The notes under the pieces are model-generated. The model did no database searches and was not told the origin of the DNA. It saw only the letters and a list, made by a program, of their open reading frames with translations. From CAVVAL01 sp963742725 (GTDB lineage Bacteria > Actinomycetota > Actinomycetes > Mycobacteriales > Cryptosporangiaceae), in assembly GCA_963742725.1 (NCBI GenBank), contig CAVUMX010000001.1:1984001-2048000 (forward strand): a stretch of DNA of 64,000 bases, given 5' to 3'. Below, one piece after another: positions 55,049 through 64,000 of the stretch. The position numbers were made by a program, and so were the translations under genes. Within the stretch, counting starts at the first letter, position 1; the number at the start of each line of letters is the position of its first letter.

Positions 55049-55603
55049 ATGAACGTCCGTAGGACCATGACCGCGCTCGCCATGGGGCTCGCGTTCGCCG
55101 CCGTCGCACCGGCGACCGCCCAGGCAGCAGCACCGGCGAGTACCGGAATCATCGCCGACTACAACGGCAAGAAGATCGACCTGAGCAAGACCTGGGGCGA
55201 CGCTCAGGCGTGCGCGGAGATCAAGATCGGCGACGTCCGCTGCTACGACACCGAAGCCGAGGCCAACCGGGCGACGAACACCGCCGGTGGCGTCAGCACC
55301 AAGGCATCCGGAGACTGCCCGAGCGGCTACGTCTGCCTGTGGGCCAACAGCAACTTCACCGGTCGCCGCCTCCAGTGGAGCGCCCACGGGACGAAGACGC
55401 TCGGCCAGTACGGCTTCCGCGACAAGGCCAGCAGCGTGTTCGCCCGCCGGCCAATCGGTGGCGTGGAGGGCGTGGACTACCGGACCGGGCGGCCGGACCC
55501 GCACGTGTTCCTCGCCGCCGCGACCTACTACGACAACCTCCAGGAGGTCGACTACGTGTACGGCGGCACCTGGAACGACCGGTTCGACGAGATCAGCATC
55601 TGA
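55049..55603 (+). CDS. Secreted peptidase inhibitor I36/crystallin-like protein
   Basis: 184 residues. Sec signal (1-27, MNVRRTMTALAMGLAFAA, ending AQAA). The second half has CPSGYVCLWANSNFTGRRLQ and a WSAHGTKTLGQYGFRDKASS stretch, the Greek-key signature shared by Streptomyces metalloproteinase inhibitors (I36) and beta/gamma-crystallins. Two Cys in the motif and two earlier ones (ACAEI, RCYDT) can form disulphides. Its 3' end overlaps the antisense luciferase-family gene by 11 nt. Inhibitory activity is not assured. Confidence 0.85.
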   Translation: MNVRRTMTALAMGLAFAAVAPATAQAAAPASTGIIADYNGKKIDLSKTWGDAQACAEIKIGDVRCYDTEAEANRATNTAGGVSTKASGDCPSGYVCLWANSNFTGRRLQWSAHGTKTLGQYGFRDKASSVFARRPIGGVEGVDYRTGRPDPHVFLAAATYYDNLQEVDYVYGGTWNDRFDEISI

Positions 55604-56624
55604 CCAGTTCGGCCAGTGTGGGGAGGTGGCGCGAGTCGGCGGTGAGGATCATCGTGGTGAGCACCGTGTCGGTCCAGAGCGGTAGTTCGTCGCGGATCTT
55701 CGCCAGCGGGCCGACCAGCGCCACCTCCTCGACCAGCTCGGTGGGGACCGCGGCTGCGGCGCCGGCTTTGTCCCCGTCCAGATAGAGGCTCTGGATCTTT
55801 GCCGCCGCCGACTCGTAGCCGAGGCGGACGAACACGTCGTGGTGGAAGTTCACGCCGCGGGCGCCCATGCCGCCGATGTAGAGCGCGAGGACGGGGCGCA
55901 GCGCGTCGGCGGCCTTCTCGACGTCGTCGTCCACCACGACGGCCAGCGGGCCGCCGGTCACCTCGAACGTCTCGCGCGTGTGACGGGCACCCGGGACGGC
56001 GAAGCCGGAGTCGAGTGCGTCCGCGTAGAAGTCGTTGGCCTTGGGGGAGAAGAACATCGGGAGCCAGCCGTCGGCGATCTCGGCGGCGAGCGCCACGTTC
56101 TTCGGGCCTTCGGCGGCCAGGAGGATCGGGATGTCCGTCCGGACGGGGTGCAGGGTGGACTTGAGCGGCTTGCCGAGGCCGGTGCCGCCCTGGAACGGCA
56201 GCTGGTAGTGCTGGCCCGAGTACGTGACGGGGCCCTGGCGGCTGAACACCGCGCGCATGACCTCGATGTACTCGCGTGTCCGGGCCAGCGGCCGCGGGTA
56301 CGGCTGGCCGTACCAGCCCTCCACGACCTGCGGGTTGCTCGCCCCGATGCCGACGATGACCCGGCCGCCGGACAGGTGGTCGAGCGTCATCGCGGCCATG
56401 GCGAGCGTCGTCGGCGGACGCGCGGACAGCTGCGCGATGCCGGTGCCCAGCCGGATCCGTGACGTGGACGCGCCCCACCAGGCCAGCGGCGTGAGCGCGT
56501 CGCTGCCGTACGCCTCCGCCGTCCACACCGAGTCGAAGCCCAGGTCCTCCACCAGCCGGAACACGTCCAGCGCCCCAGCGGGCGGGCCCGCACCCCAATA
56601 TCCAACCGTCGCCGCGAGCTTCAT
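55593..56624 (-). CDS. LLM-class F420-dependent oxidoreductase
   Basis: 343 residues from ATG 56624. Luciferase-like TIM barrel: LVEDLGFDSVWTAEAYGSDA, RIRLGTGIAQLSARPPTTLA, MAAMTLDHLSGGRVIVGIGA and PILLAAEGPKNVALAAEIAD. These match F420-binding members of actinobacteria (MER/F420-dependent reductase subgroup). The substrate is unknown. Converges with the I36 gene and diverges from the quinone oxidoreductase. Confidence 0.93.
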   Translation of the reverse strand: MKLAATVGYWGAGPPAGALDVFRLVEDLGFDSVWTAEAYGSDALTPLAWWGASTSRIRLGTGIAQLSARPPTTLAMAAMTLDHLSGGRVIVGIGASNPQVVEGWYGQPYPRPLARTREYIEVMRAVFSRQGPVTYSGQHYQLPFQGGTGLGKPLKSTLHPVRTDIPILLAAEGPKNVALAAEIADGWLPMFFSPKANDFYADALDSGFAVPGARHTRETFEVTGGPLAVVVDDDVEKAADALRPVLALYIGGMGARGVNFHHDVFVRLGYESAAAKIQSLYLDGDKAGAAAAVPTELVEEVALVGPLAKIRDELPLWTDTVLTTMILTADSRHLPTLAELVRC

Positions 56625-56706
56625 GACGGCTAAGTGTCGTGGATTCCGCACTCGCCCGCGAGGGGTGCCGGGCGGTGGACTGGGGGCACGTTGAGGAGGT
56701 TGGGCG

Positions 56707-57657
56707 ATGCGCGCGATCCAGATCACGGAGTTCGGCGGCCCTGAGGTGCTGCGCCTGGTCGATCTGCCGGACCCGGAGCCACGGCCCGGGCACGCGCTGA
56801 TCGACGTCAGCCGGGCCGGCGTCAACTATGCCGACACCCACCAGATCGAGAACACCTACCTGTCGCCGGCGACGGTGCCGATGGTTCCGGGCGCCGAGGT
56901 GGTGGGCCGCACGTCCGACGGGCGGCGCGTCGTCGCGCTGGTCCAGGGCGGGTACGCGGAGCGCGCGCTCGCGCCCGAGCATCTGATGTTCACCGCGCCG
57001 GCGGCGGTCGGGGACGGCGAGGCGCTCGCGCTGGTCCTCCAGGGGACGACCGCGTGGCACCTGCTGCGGACGTCCGCGCACCTCAAGGCCGGCGAGAGCA
57101 TCGTCGTACACGCCGCCGCGGGCGGTGTCGGATCGCTCGCCGTCCAGCTGGCGCGCAGCTTCGGCGCCGGTCGCGTGATCGCCACGGCATCGACCGACGA
57201 CAAGCGCAAGCTAGCCGAGGACCTGGGCGCGGACGTCGCCATCGACGCCGATCCGGACGGCCTGCGCGACCGGCTCCGGGAGGCGAACGGCGGACGCGGC
57301 GTGGACATCGTCCTGGAGATGACCGGCGGCGAGGTGTTCGACGAGTCGCTGCGGGCACTGGCTCCGTTCGGACGGCTCATCACCTACGGCCAGGCCGCCC
57401 GCCGCAGCCCCAAGCCCGTGGACGCCGGCATGCTGATGGCGAAGTCCAGCTCGGTCGTCGGGTTCTGGCTGGGCCACTGCTTCAGCCGTCCGCAGATGAT
57501 CGCGACGGCGCTGAGCGAGCTGATGGGCCTCACCGCCGCCGGGCGGCTCCGTCCGGTCGTGGGCGGCGAGTACCGGCTCTCCGATGCCGGCCAGGCGCAT
57601 CGTGACCTTCTCGCCCGCCGAACAGTGGGCAAGTTGGTCCTGGATCCGGCACGGTAG
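56707..57657 (+). CDS. Zinc-free quinone oxidoreductase (MDR superfamily)
   Basis: 316 residues. GroES-like N-terminal half (MRAIQITEFGGPEVLRLVDL, GVNYADTHQIENTYL) and a Rossmann half with VVHAAAGGVGSLAVQLA and ATASTDDKRKLAEDLGAD. Lacks the structural-zinc Cys cluster, as in QOR/crystallin types using NADPH. GAGGAGG before ATG 56707. Four bases from the molybdoenzyme start, so probably one transcript. Confidence 0.92.
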   Translation: MRAIQITEFGGPEVLRLVDLPDPEPRPGHALIDVSRAGVNYADTHQIENTYLSPATVPMVPGAEVVGRTSDGRRVVALVQGGYAERALAPEHLMFTAPAAVGDGEALALVLQGTTAWHLLRTSAHLKAGESIVVHAAAGGVGSLAVQLARSFGAGRVIATASTDDKRKLAEDLGADVAIDADPDGLRDRLREANGGRGVDIVLEMTGGEVFDESLRALAPFGRLITYGQAARRSPKPVDAGMLMAKSSSVVGFWLGHCFSRPQMIATALSELMGLTAAGRLRPVVGGEYRLSDAGQAHRDLLARRTVGKLVLDPAR

Positions 57658-57661
57658 AGCG

Positions 57662-59878
57662 ATGGCCACCACGACCGCACTCACGACCTGTCCGCTGTGC
57701 GAGGCCACCTGCGGCCTCGAACTCACCATCGACGCCGGCCGGATCACCGCTGCTCGCGGTGACCGGAACGACACGTTCAGCAACGGCTTCATCTGCCCCA
57801 AGGGTGCGTCGCTGGGCCAGCTCGACTCCGACCCGGACCGGCTCTCAGGCCCTCTCGTCCGGCGCAACGGCGTCCTCGAACCCGCCACCTGGGACGAGGC
57901 GTTCGCGCTGGTCAACGAGCGCCTCACCGCGATCACGGCCGAGCACGGCAACGACGCGCTCGGCCTCTACCTGGGCAACCCTGCCGTCCACTCGATCGCC
58001 GGCGCCCTCTACGCCGGTCCGCTGCGCAAGTCGCTCGGCTCCAAGAACATCTTCACGGCGTCCACGCTCGACCAGATGCCGAAGCACGTGTCGAGCGGAT
58101 ACGTGTTCGGCTCGCCGTTCGCGATCCCGGTCCCGGACATCGACCGCACCGACTTCCTGCTCATCCTCGGCGCGGACCCGTGGTCGTCCAACGGCAGCCT
58201 GTGGACGGCACCGGATCTGCCCGGACGGCTCAAGGCCCTCCAGGCGCGGGGCGGCCAGTTCGTCGTCGTGGACCCGCGCCGCAGCCGTACCGCCGCCGCA
58301 GCCGACCAGCACGTGCCGGTCCGTCCGGGCACGGATGTCTTCCTGCTGCTCGGCATCGTCAACGAACTGTTCGCCGCCGAACTGACGACGCCGATCGGCC
58401 ACGTCACGGGTGTCGCCGAGGTCCAGGCCGCGGTGGCTCCCTTCACGCCTGAGGCCGTCGCGGGCCGGTGCGGGGTCGACGCCACGGTGATCCGCGACCT
58501 CGCCCACCGGCTCGCCGCCGCCGAGCACGCCGCCGTCTACGGCCGGATCGGCACGACGACGGTCGAGTTCGGCACGGTCACGAGCTGGCTGGTGGACGTC
58601 ATCAACGCACTCACCGGCAACCTCGACCGTCCCGGCGGCGCGATGTTCCCGCTGGCCGCGCACCTGCGGCGCGGCAAGGGCTCCGGCAAGGGTTTCACCA
58701 CGGGACGGTGGCGCAGCCGCGTCCGTGGACTGGGCGAGATCTTCGGCGAGTACCCGGCCGTGACCATGGCGGACGAGATCGAGACCCCGGGCGAAGGCCA
58801 GGTGCGTGCCCTGATCACCGTGGCCGGCAATCCGGCCCTGTCGGTCCCGAACTCAGGGCGGCTCGACGCCGCGCTCGCCACGTTGGACTTCATGGTCAGC
58901 GTCGACCCGTACCTCAACGAGACGACCCGGCACGCCGACGTGATCCTCCCGCCGCTCCCGCCGAGCCGCCGGGCCCACTACGACTACGCGTTCCTCGGAT
59001 ACACCGTCCGCAACGTCGCGAAGTACTCGCGGCCGCCCGTCGCGCCCGACCCCGGGGCGGTGGACGAAACCGACATCCTCTTCCGGCTGATCACGATCGT
59101 CACCGGGATGGGCGCCACCGTCGACCTGGACAAGCTGGCGGAGGCGCAGCTCACCGCCGCGCTGACGGCTCTCGTCGAGCGGCCCGGCACCCCGGTGCAC
59201 GGGCGCGACGTGGCCGAACTGCGCACCCAGCTCACCGGCGAGACCCGCGAAGAACGCCAGCTGGACCTGATGCTGCGCGTCGGCGCCTACGGCGACTGGT
59301 TCGGCGCGGTCCCGGACGGCATGTCGCTGGACAAGCTCCTGGCGAACCCGCACGGCATCGACATCGGGCCGCTCGAACCGCGGCTGCCGGAGATCCTGAA
59401 GACGCCGTCCGGGCTGGTCGAGCTGGCGCCGCCGCAGCTCGTCGAGGACCTGGCCCGCGTCCAGACCGCGCTCGACCGGGACGACCCCGCACTCGTGATC
59501 GTCGGCCGCCGCCACCTGCGCAGCAACAACTCGTGGATGCACAACGTCCCGAGCCTGGTGAAGGGCAAGGAGCTGTGCACGCTCCAGATCAACCCGGTCG
59601 ACGCCGCCGAGCGCGGGCTGGTCGACGGCGGGCGGGCGCAGGTCGCGTCCCGGGTCGGCAAGGTCGAGGCGACGGTCGAGATCACGGACGGTGTCGCGCG
59701 CGGGGTCGTCAGCCTGCCGCACGGCTGGGGCCACGACCGGCCCGGCACCCAGATGGCCGTCGCCGCGAACCACCCCGGCGTCAACACGAACCTGCTCTCG
59801 GACGATCTCCGTCTCGACCCCATCTCGGGGACCGCGGTGCTCAACGGCATCGAGGTCGAAGTCGCTGCTGTGCACTAG
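57662..59878 (+). CDS. Molybdopterin-dependent oxidoreductase, orphan catalytic subunit
   Basis: 738 residues from ATG 57662. N-terminal [4Fe-4S] site CPLCEATCGLELTID with the fourth Cys in FICPKG; molybdopterin domains with LILGADPWSSNGSL, VVDPRRSRTAAAADQHVPVR, DVINALTGNLDRPGGAMF, then a C-terminal pterin-binding domain with WMHNVPSLVKGKELCTLQIN and SLPHGWGHDRPGTQM. The position of the usual Cys/SeCys/Ser Mo ligand has no evident Cys here. No iron-sulfur or membrane partner subunit is nearby, and no twin-Arg signal, so a cytosolic stand-alone enzyme. Substrate unknown. Confidence 0.92.
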   Translation: MATTTALTTCPLCEATCGLELTIDAGRITAARGDRNDTFSNGFICPKGASLGQLDSDPDRLSGPLVRRNGVLEPATWDEAFALVNERLTAITAEHGNDALGLYLGNPAVHSIAGALYAGPLRKSLGSKNIFTASTLDQMPKHVSSGYVFGSPFAIPVPDIDRTDFLLILGADPWSSNGSLWTAPDLPGRLKALQARGGQFVVVDPRRSRTAAAADQHVPVRPGTDVFLLLGIVNELFAAELTTPIGHVTGVAEVQAAVAPFTPEAVAGRCGVDATVIRDLAHRLAAAEHAAVYGRIGTTTVEFGTVTSWLVDVINALTGNLDRPGGAMFPLAAHLRRGKGSGKGFTTGRWRSRVRGLGEIFGEYPAVTMADEIETPGEGQVRALITVAGNPALSVPNSGRLDAALATLDFMVSVDPYLNETTRHADVILPPLPPSRRAHYDYAFLGYTVRNVAKYSRPPVAPDPGAVDETDILFRLITIVTGMGATVDLDKLAEAQLTAALTALVERPGTPVHGRDVAELRTQLTGETREERQLDLMLRVGAYGDWFGAVPDGMSLDKLLANPHGIDIGPLEPRLPEILKTPSGLVELAPPQLVEDLARVQTALDRDDPALVIVGRRHLRSNNSWMHNVPSLVKGKELCTLQINPVDAAERGLVDGGRAQVASRVGKVEATVEITDGVARGVVSLPHGWGHDRPGTQMAVAANHPGVNTNLLSDDLRLDPISGTAVLNGIEVEVAAVH

Positions 59879-59911
59879 GGTCCGCCCAACCAAGGAACCG
59901 GGAGTTTCACA

Positions 59912-61666
59912 ATGGACACTGCCGTTCGGGTCGCCGCAGACCTGCCCTTCTACGCAGCGGCCGCGTACGGCGACGCGCCCGCGCACCGGTTCAAGGTCAG
60001 CGGTGAGTGGCGGACCCGGTCGTTCACCGCGTTAGCGGACGGCGTCCGTGACCTCGGCACCGGCTTCATCTACGCCGGTGTGGGCGCCGGCGACCGGGTG
60101 TGCGTGCTGGCGAGCACCCGTCCGGAGTGGAGCGAGGCCGCGCTGGCGCTGCTCGCCGCCGGGGCCATCGTCGTGCCGATCTACGCGACGAGCACGGCCG
60201 AGGAGTGCGCGTGGGTGATCAACAACTCCGGCGCCACGATGCTCGTGGCCGAGAACGCCGCCCAGCTCGCGAAGATCGAATCCCTCGGTGACCAGGTCCC
60301 GAACCTGGCCACGCTCGTCGCGATCGACTCCGACCGGCCGGAGCGGGTCACGCTCGCCGAGTTGGTCGCGCAGGGCCGGCGGTCGCCCGACTCCAGCGAG
60401 CTGGAGGCCCGCCGCGCTGCCATCGACCCGGACGACCCGGCGGTCATCATCTACACGTCCGGCACGACGGGCCCGCCCAAGGGCTGCGTCCTGACGAACC
60501 GCAACTGGCTCACGCTCTGCACGATGATCGACGAGCTCAAGTACCTGCGCGCCGACGACACCGTCTACCTGTTCCTGCCGCTCGCCCACGTCTTCGCGCA
60601 GATCGTCCAGTTCGGCAGCCTGTACGCGGGCAGCGAGCTGGCGTACTTCGGCGGCGACGTGCGGCAGATCGTGCCGGAGCTGGCCGAGATCAAGCCGACG
60701 TTCCTGCCGTCCGTGCCCCGGATCTTCGAGAAGGTCTACACGCTCGTCACGGGCGGCATCGACCCGGACCAGCTCAAGCAGGCCGTCCAGCTCGGACTCA
60801 CCGTCCGCGGCCTCGAACGCGCCGGGCAGCCCATCCCCGAGGCACTGGCCGGGCCGTGGGCCGCGACGGACGCGCTGTTCGCCAACGTCCGCGCCGTCTA
60901 CGGCGGGCGGCTGCGGCAGGCGCTCACCGGCGCCGCCCCCATCTCCGTCGAGGTGCTGGAGTTCTTCCACGCGGCCGGCGTGCCGGTGCTGGAGGGCTAC
61001 GGCATGACCGAGACGACCGCCGTCGGCACGGTCAGCACGATCGAGCGTCACAAGCTCGGCACCGTCGGCGTCGCCGGTCCCGGGTTCGGCCTGAAGATCG
61101 CCGAGGACGGCGAGATCCTCATGCGCGGTCCGCACGTGTTCGCCGGTTACTGGCAGGACCCGGAGGCCACCGCCGCCACGCTCGTCGACGGCTGGGTCCA
61201 CACCGGTGACCTGGGCGAACTCGATGAGGACGGCTTCGTCACGATCACCGGCCGCAAGAAGGACATCATCATCACGGCCGGCGGCAAGAACGTCGCCCCG
61301 GCGAACCTGGAGAACGTGCTCCGCCAGTCCCGCTGGATCTCCCACGCCGTGACGTTCGGCGACCGCAAGCCGTACCTGGTCGGGCTCATCACGCTCGACG
61401 AGGAGGAGATAGTGCCGTGGGCGACGGCGCGCGGGCTGCCGGGAGACATGGCGACCCTGCGGACGCATCCCGAGGTCGTGGCGCTGGTCCAGGCCGTCGT
61501 GGACGAGGCGAACGCGCGCTTCACCCCGGTCGCCCAGATCAAGAAGTTCGCGCTGCTCGACCGGGACCTGGCCATCGACACCGGCGAGCTGACCCCGTCG
61601 CTGAAGGTGAAGCGCACGGTGGTCCACGCCCACCACGCCACGCTCTACGAGCAGCTTTACGGCTGA
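59912..61666 (+). CDS. Long-chain acyl-CoA synthetase (AMP-forming, FadD15-like)
   Basis: 584 residues. ANL superfamily: P-loop IIYTSGTTGPPKGCVLTNRN near residue 180, LPLAHVFAQIVQF, A5 motif EGYGMTETTAVGTVS, A7 WVHTGDLGELDEDGF, A8 TGRKKDIIITAGGKNVAPAN and a catalytic Lys in LTPSLKVKRTVV. Shape matches FadD15/AACS-type enzymes that activate long fatty acids. GGGAG upstream of ATG 59912. Copy D of the 64-bp element follows 16 nt after the stop. Confidence 0.94.
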   Translation: MDTAVRVAADLPFYAAAAYGDAPAHRFKVSGEWRTRSFTALADGVRDLGTGFIYAGVGAGDRVCVLASTRPEWSEAALALLAAGAIVVPIYATSTAEECAWVINNSGATMLVAENAAQLAKIESLGDQVPNLATLVAIDSDRPERVTLAELVAQGRRSPDSSELEARRAAIDPDDPAVIIYTSGTTGPPKGCVLTNRNWLTLCTMIDELKYLRADDTVYLFLPLAHVFAQIVQFGSLYAGSELAYFGGDVRQIVPELAEIKPTFLPSVPRIFEKVYTLVTGGIDPDQLKQAVQLGLTVRGLERAGQPIPEALAGPWAATDALFANVRAVYGGRLRQALTGAAPISVEVLEFFHAAGVPVLEGYGMTETTAVGTVSTIERHKLGTVGVAGPGFGLKIAEDGEILMRGPHVFAGYWQDPEATAATLVDGWVHTGDLGELDEDGFVTITGRKKDIIITAGGKNVAPANLENVLRQSRWISHAVTFGDRKPYLVGLITLDEEEIVPWATARGLPGDMATLRTHPEVVALVQAVVDEANARFTPVAQIKKFALLDRDLAIDTGELTPSLKVKRTVVHAHHATLYEQLYG

Positions 61667-61681
61667 CCTGCCGCCCGCCCA

Positions 61682-61745
61682 CGAACCGGACTGTCCGGAC
61701 TAGCGTCCTGTAAACGGGCGCCGGATACCCCGATATCCCCGACAG
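61682..61745 (-). repeat. 64-bp dispersed intergenic element, copy D
   Basis: Same orientation as copy C. Minus-strand reading CTGTCGGGGATATCGGGGTA to AGTCCGGACAGTCCGGTTCG, with stem GGATA/TATCC and the perfect CCGGAC-A-GTCCGG palindrome. Lies between two genes on the plus strand (acyl-CoA synthetase and PBP), so it is not limited to converging gene pairs. Confidence 0.9.
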
Positions 61746-61838
61746 TTGCGGCGGAAACAGCGGTTCGGACGCAGCGGATCGGGTTGCGCCAGGCGTCTTT
61801 ACTCATGAGGACTGTGCCCACCAGTCTCAGGAGTATCG

Positions 61839-63809
61839 ATGCGAAACAGGCGCTGGCCATTCCGGCAGTGGTGGACGTCGGCCGGCCGCGTGCTGGCGTC
61901 GATGCGCCCCAGACGAGCGCCGCGCTTGCGGTGGCGGTCGGTGTACGGCCTCGCGCTGGCGCTGTTCACGTCGCTGGTGAGCGGTGTCGTCTACGGCGCC
62001 AGCCAGGCCGTGCCGCTGCCTGCCGAGGTCCCGACCAGCCAGGCGACCGTCATCTACTACTCGGACGGTGTCACCGAGCTGGCGCGCATCGGCGTGGACA
62101 ACCGCACGGACGTTCCGCTGAGCGAGGTGCCGATGCACGTGCGGCAGGCGGTACTCGCGGCCGAGGACCGCGGCTTCTACGACAACCAGGGCATCTCCCT
62201 GACCGGGATCGGCCGCGCGGTGTGGGCGAACGTGACCGGCAAGGAGACGCAGGGCGCGTCGACGATCACCCAGCAGTACGTGAAGAACACGTTCCTCACC
62301 CATGACCGGACGCTCAACCGGAAGCTCCGCGAGGTCGTCCTGGCGGTGAAGGCGGACCACAAGTACAGCAAGGACCAGATCCTCGAGTTCTACCTCAACA
62401 CCATCTACTACGGACGGGGCGCGTACGGCATCGACGCCGCCGCGCACACGTACTTCGGCGTGCCGGTCCGCAAGTTGACGCCGGAGCAGGGCGCCGTGCT
62501 GGCGTCCGTCATCAAGGCGCCGTCGGGCTTCGACCCGGCGAACAATCCCGAAGGCGCCCAGGACCGCTGGCGGTACCTGCTCCACGCCATGGCCGACGAG
62601 GGCTGGCTCGACGAGAAGCGCGCGAAGTCGGCGAAGTACCCGGCCGTGCGGCCGCCGGGGCAGACCGCCCGGTCGCTCACCGGTCCGAACGGGTACATCG
62701 TCGCGCGGGTCGAACGCGAACTGGAACGGCACGGCATCACGACGCAGGAACTCCGCACGGGCGCGCTGCGGATCGTCACCACGATCGAAAAATCGACCCA
62801 GGAGGCGGCCGTCACCGCGATGCGCCAGGGGCTGGCGCAGCAACCGGCGCAGAACCGGGGCGCGCTGGTCGCCGTCGAGCCTGGCAGCGGCCGCATCCGG
62901 GCGTACTACGGCGGCCACGAGGCTTACGGCTACCTGGACTACGCCGAGAACACCTATCCGGCCGCCAGCACCTTCAAGCCGATCGTGCTGGCCGAGGCGC
63001 TGCGCAACGGCATTCCGTCGTACAAGATCGTCGACGGGTCGTCGCCCCAGGCCGTACCCGGCCGCGGCGGCACCCCGCTGAGCAACCGGGACGGCATCGA
63101 CTGCCCGCAGTGCAGCCTGCACGAGTCGATGGTGCTCTCCCTGAACACACCGTTCTACGCCCTGGCGTACGAGCTGGGCCCCGCGCGGGTCGCCAAGCTC
63201 GCCCATGACCTCGGCATCCGCCGCGAACACCAGGGCCAGCGCACGCTCGTCGACATCAAGGGCGAGCTGACCCCCGGCCGGACGAGGGCGGACATCGCGA
63301 TCGGCCGGTACCGCGTGACGCCCGTGGACATGGCGAGCGTGTACGCGACGTTCGCGTCCGGCGGCGTGCAGGCCGAGCCGCGCATCGTCGAACGGGCGGT
63401 CCAGCACGGCGACGAGATCTACCGCTCCACGGCGAAGACCCGCCGCGTGCTCGACCAGTCCACCTGCGACGAGCTGACGCACGTGCTCGGGGACGTCGTC
63501 CGCACCCTCGCTCCGCTCGCCAAGAGCCGGTTCGGGGCCGGCAAGACCGGCACGGCGCAGTACCGGTCCGGCAAGGACAACTCCGACGCCTGGATGGTCG
63601 GCTACACGCCGCAGCTCTCGGTGTCGGTGTGGCTCGGGCACAACAAGCCGGCGGCGCTGCGTGACAAGTCCGGGGAGCCGATCGAGGGATCTCACCTGCC
63701 GGCCACGATCTGGCGCGGATTCATGGACACCGCCCTCGCCGATGTGCCCGTCGAGCATCCGGAACGGGCACTGCCGCACGCGCGGCTCCTACCCGAGGGA
63801 CTCCGCTAG
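61839..63809 (+). CDS. Bifunctional class A penicillin-binding protein
   Basis: 656 residues. Basic cytosolic N-terminus, one transmembrane anchor (about 32-53, VYGLALALFTSLVSGVVYG), GT51 glycosyltransferase with catalytic Glu in AAEDRGFYDNQGIS and STITQQYVKNTF, and transpeptidase with SxxK AASTFKPIV, SLN and KTGTAQYR. Ends soon after the transpeptidase domain without PASTA repeats. Polymerises and cross-links peptidoglycan. AGGAG before ATG 61839. Its 3' end overlaps the convergent gene by 21 nt. Confidence 0.95.
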   Translation: MRNRRWPFRQWWTSAGRVLASMRPRRAPRLRWRSVYGLALALFTSLVSGVVYGASQAVPLPAEVPTSQATVIYYSDGVTELARIGVDNRTDVPLSEVPMHVRQAVLAAEDRGFYDNQGISLTGIGRAVWANVTGKETQGASTITQQYVKNTFLTHDRTLNRKLREVVLAVKADHKYSKDQILEFYLNTIYYGRGAYGIDAAAHTYFGVPVRKLTPEQGAVLASVIKAPSGFDPANNPEGAQDRWRYLLHAMADEGWLDEKRAKSAKYPAVRPPGQTARSLTGPNGYIVARVERELERHGITTQELRTGALRIVTTIEKSTQEAAVTAMRQGLAQQPAQNRGALVAVEPGSGRIRAYYGGHEAYGYLDYAENTYPAASTFKPIVLAEALRNGIPSYKIVDGSSPQAVPGRGGTPLSNRDGIDCPQCSLHESMVLSLNTPFYALAYELGPARVAKLAHDLGIRREHQGQRTLVDIKGELTPGRTRADIAIGRYRVTPVDMASVYATFASGGVQAEPRIVERAVQHGDEIYRSTAKTRRVLDQSTCDELTHVLGDVVRTLAPLAKSRFGAGKTGTAQYRSGKDNSDAWMVGYTPQLSVSVWLGHNKPAALRDKSGEPIEGSHLPATIWRGFMDTALADVPVEHPERALPHARLLPEGLR

Positions 63810-64000
63810 GGCGATCGCGTCGGCGCGGGCCAGCCCGGACTCGATCCGGACCGTGTGGTCGCCCCGGTCCAGCAGCAACGTCGGCCCGGCCACGCGTTCG
63901 CTGCCGTAGTCCGGCAGCCCGTCCGGCCCGAACAGCGCGGTGCCGTGATTGACGCCGATCCACAGGGCCGGTTGGCCGCCGACGGTCACCTCGCGCACCA
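63789..64000 (-). CDS. Uncharacterised protein C-terminus (5' part beyond window)
   Basis: Only the last ~70 codons are present; the true start lies past position 64000. Residues TVGGQPALWIGVNHGTALFG, then GPTLLLDRGDHTVRIESG and the final ALAESLG look like the beta-rich end of actinobacterial DUF4367/anti-sigma-factor-associated proteins; this is a tentative resemblance. The stop TAG lies within the PBP gene, antisense. Confidence 0.6.
   Translation of the reverse strand, partial: VREVTVGGQPALWIGVNHGTALFGPDGLPDYGSERVAGPTLLLDRGDHTVRIESGLARADAIALAESLG

Overview
The window is very GC-rich chromosomal DNA from an actinomycete (Actinomycetota). Lineage markers are the dnaK-grpE-dnaJ-hspR operon with HspR boxes, an Scr1-type helix-turn-helix/DUF397 pair, a large LuxR (LAL) regulator, an F420-type luciferase-family oxidoreductase, ALF-repeat proteins, and frequent GTG starts with four-base gene overlaps. 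A Thermomonosporaceae/Streptosporangiales-like filamentous genus is my guess; the sequence alone does not settle it. I saw no rRNA, tRNA, CRISPR array, insertion sequence or phage gene.

Left part (1-27 kb). A cut-off SDR gene and three uncharacterised or membrane-protein genes precede clpB. Between clpB and hspR sits a two-gene cassette: an exported 1180-residue ALF-repeat, Ala-rich coiled-coil protein with a pre-toxin and a small C-terminal toxin-like domain, followed by an overlapping candidate immunity gene. Then come hspR, dnaJ, grpE and dnaK. HAIR-type inverted repeats lie upstream of both dnaK and clpB, so the HspR regulon is physically clustered around the cassette. Next are a MacB-like ABC exporter with its two-component system (the response regulator is frameshifted), a membrane Ser/Thr kinase, an acetate/solute symporter with its small partner and a LytS/LytTR pair (interrupted by a NYN-domain gene), and an initiating sugar-phosphate transferase.

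Middle (27-41 kb). A surface-glycan locus contains a WecG/TagA-type transferase, a flippase, and genes for all six CMP-pseudaminic acid steps: pseB and pseC on the minus strand, pseF, pseG, pseI and a pseH-like acetyltransferase on the plus strand. pseC carries a +1 frameshift. After it come an Fpg/Nei glycosylase, a membrane-anchored PKD protein, a NarL-type regulator, an L,D-transpeptidase and a VOC protein.

Right part (41-64 kb). A TetR regulator with a clear operator precedes an acyl-CoA dehydrogenase/SDR/DUF3237 cluster whose divergent promoter carries a matching operator core. Then come two tiny Cys-rich proteins divergent from an Scr1-type HTH/DUF397 pair, a giant secreted beta-propeller/Ig-like protein (frameshifted), a serine hydrolase, a LAL regulator, a secreted I36-type inhibitor, a luciferase-family oxidoreductase, a quinone oxidoreductase next to an orphan molybdoenzyme, an acyl-CoA synthetase and a class A PBP.

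Non-coding structure is notable. A 64-bp element occurs four times at identical length in gene-flanking spaces, twice in each orientation. A 49-bp perfect stem-loop occurs twice between converging genes. There is also a GC-rich minisatellite, several strong terminators and several palindromic candidate operators.
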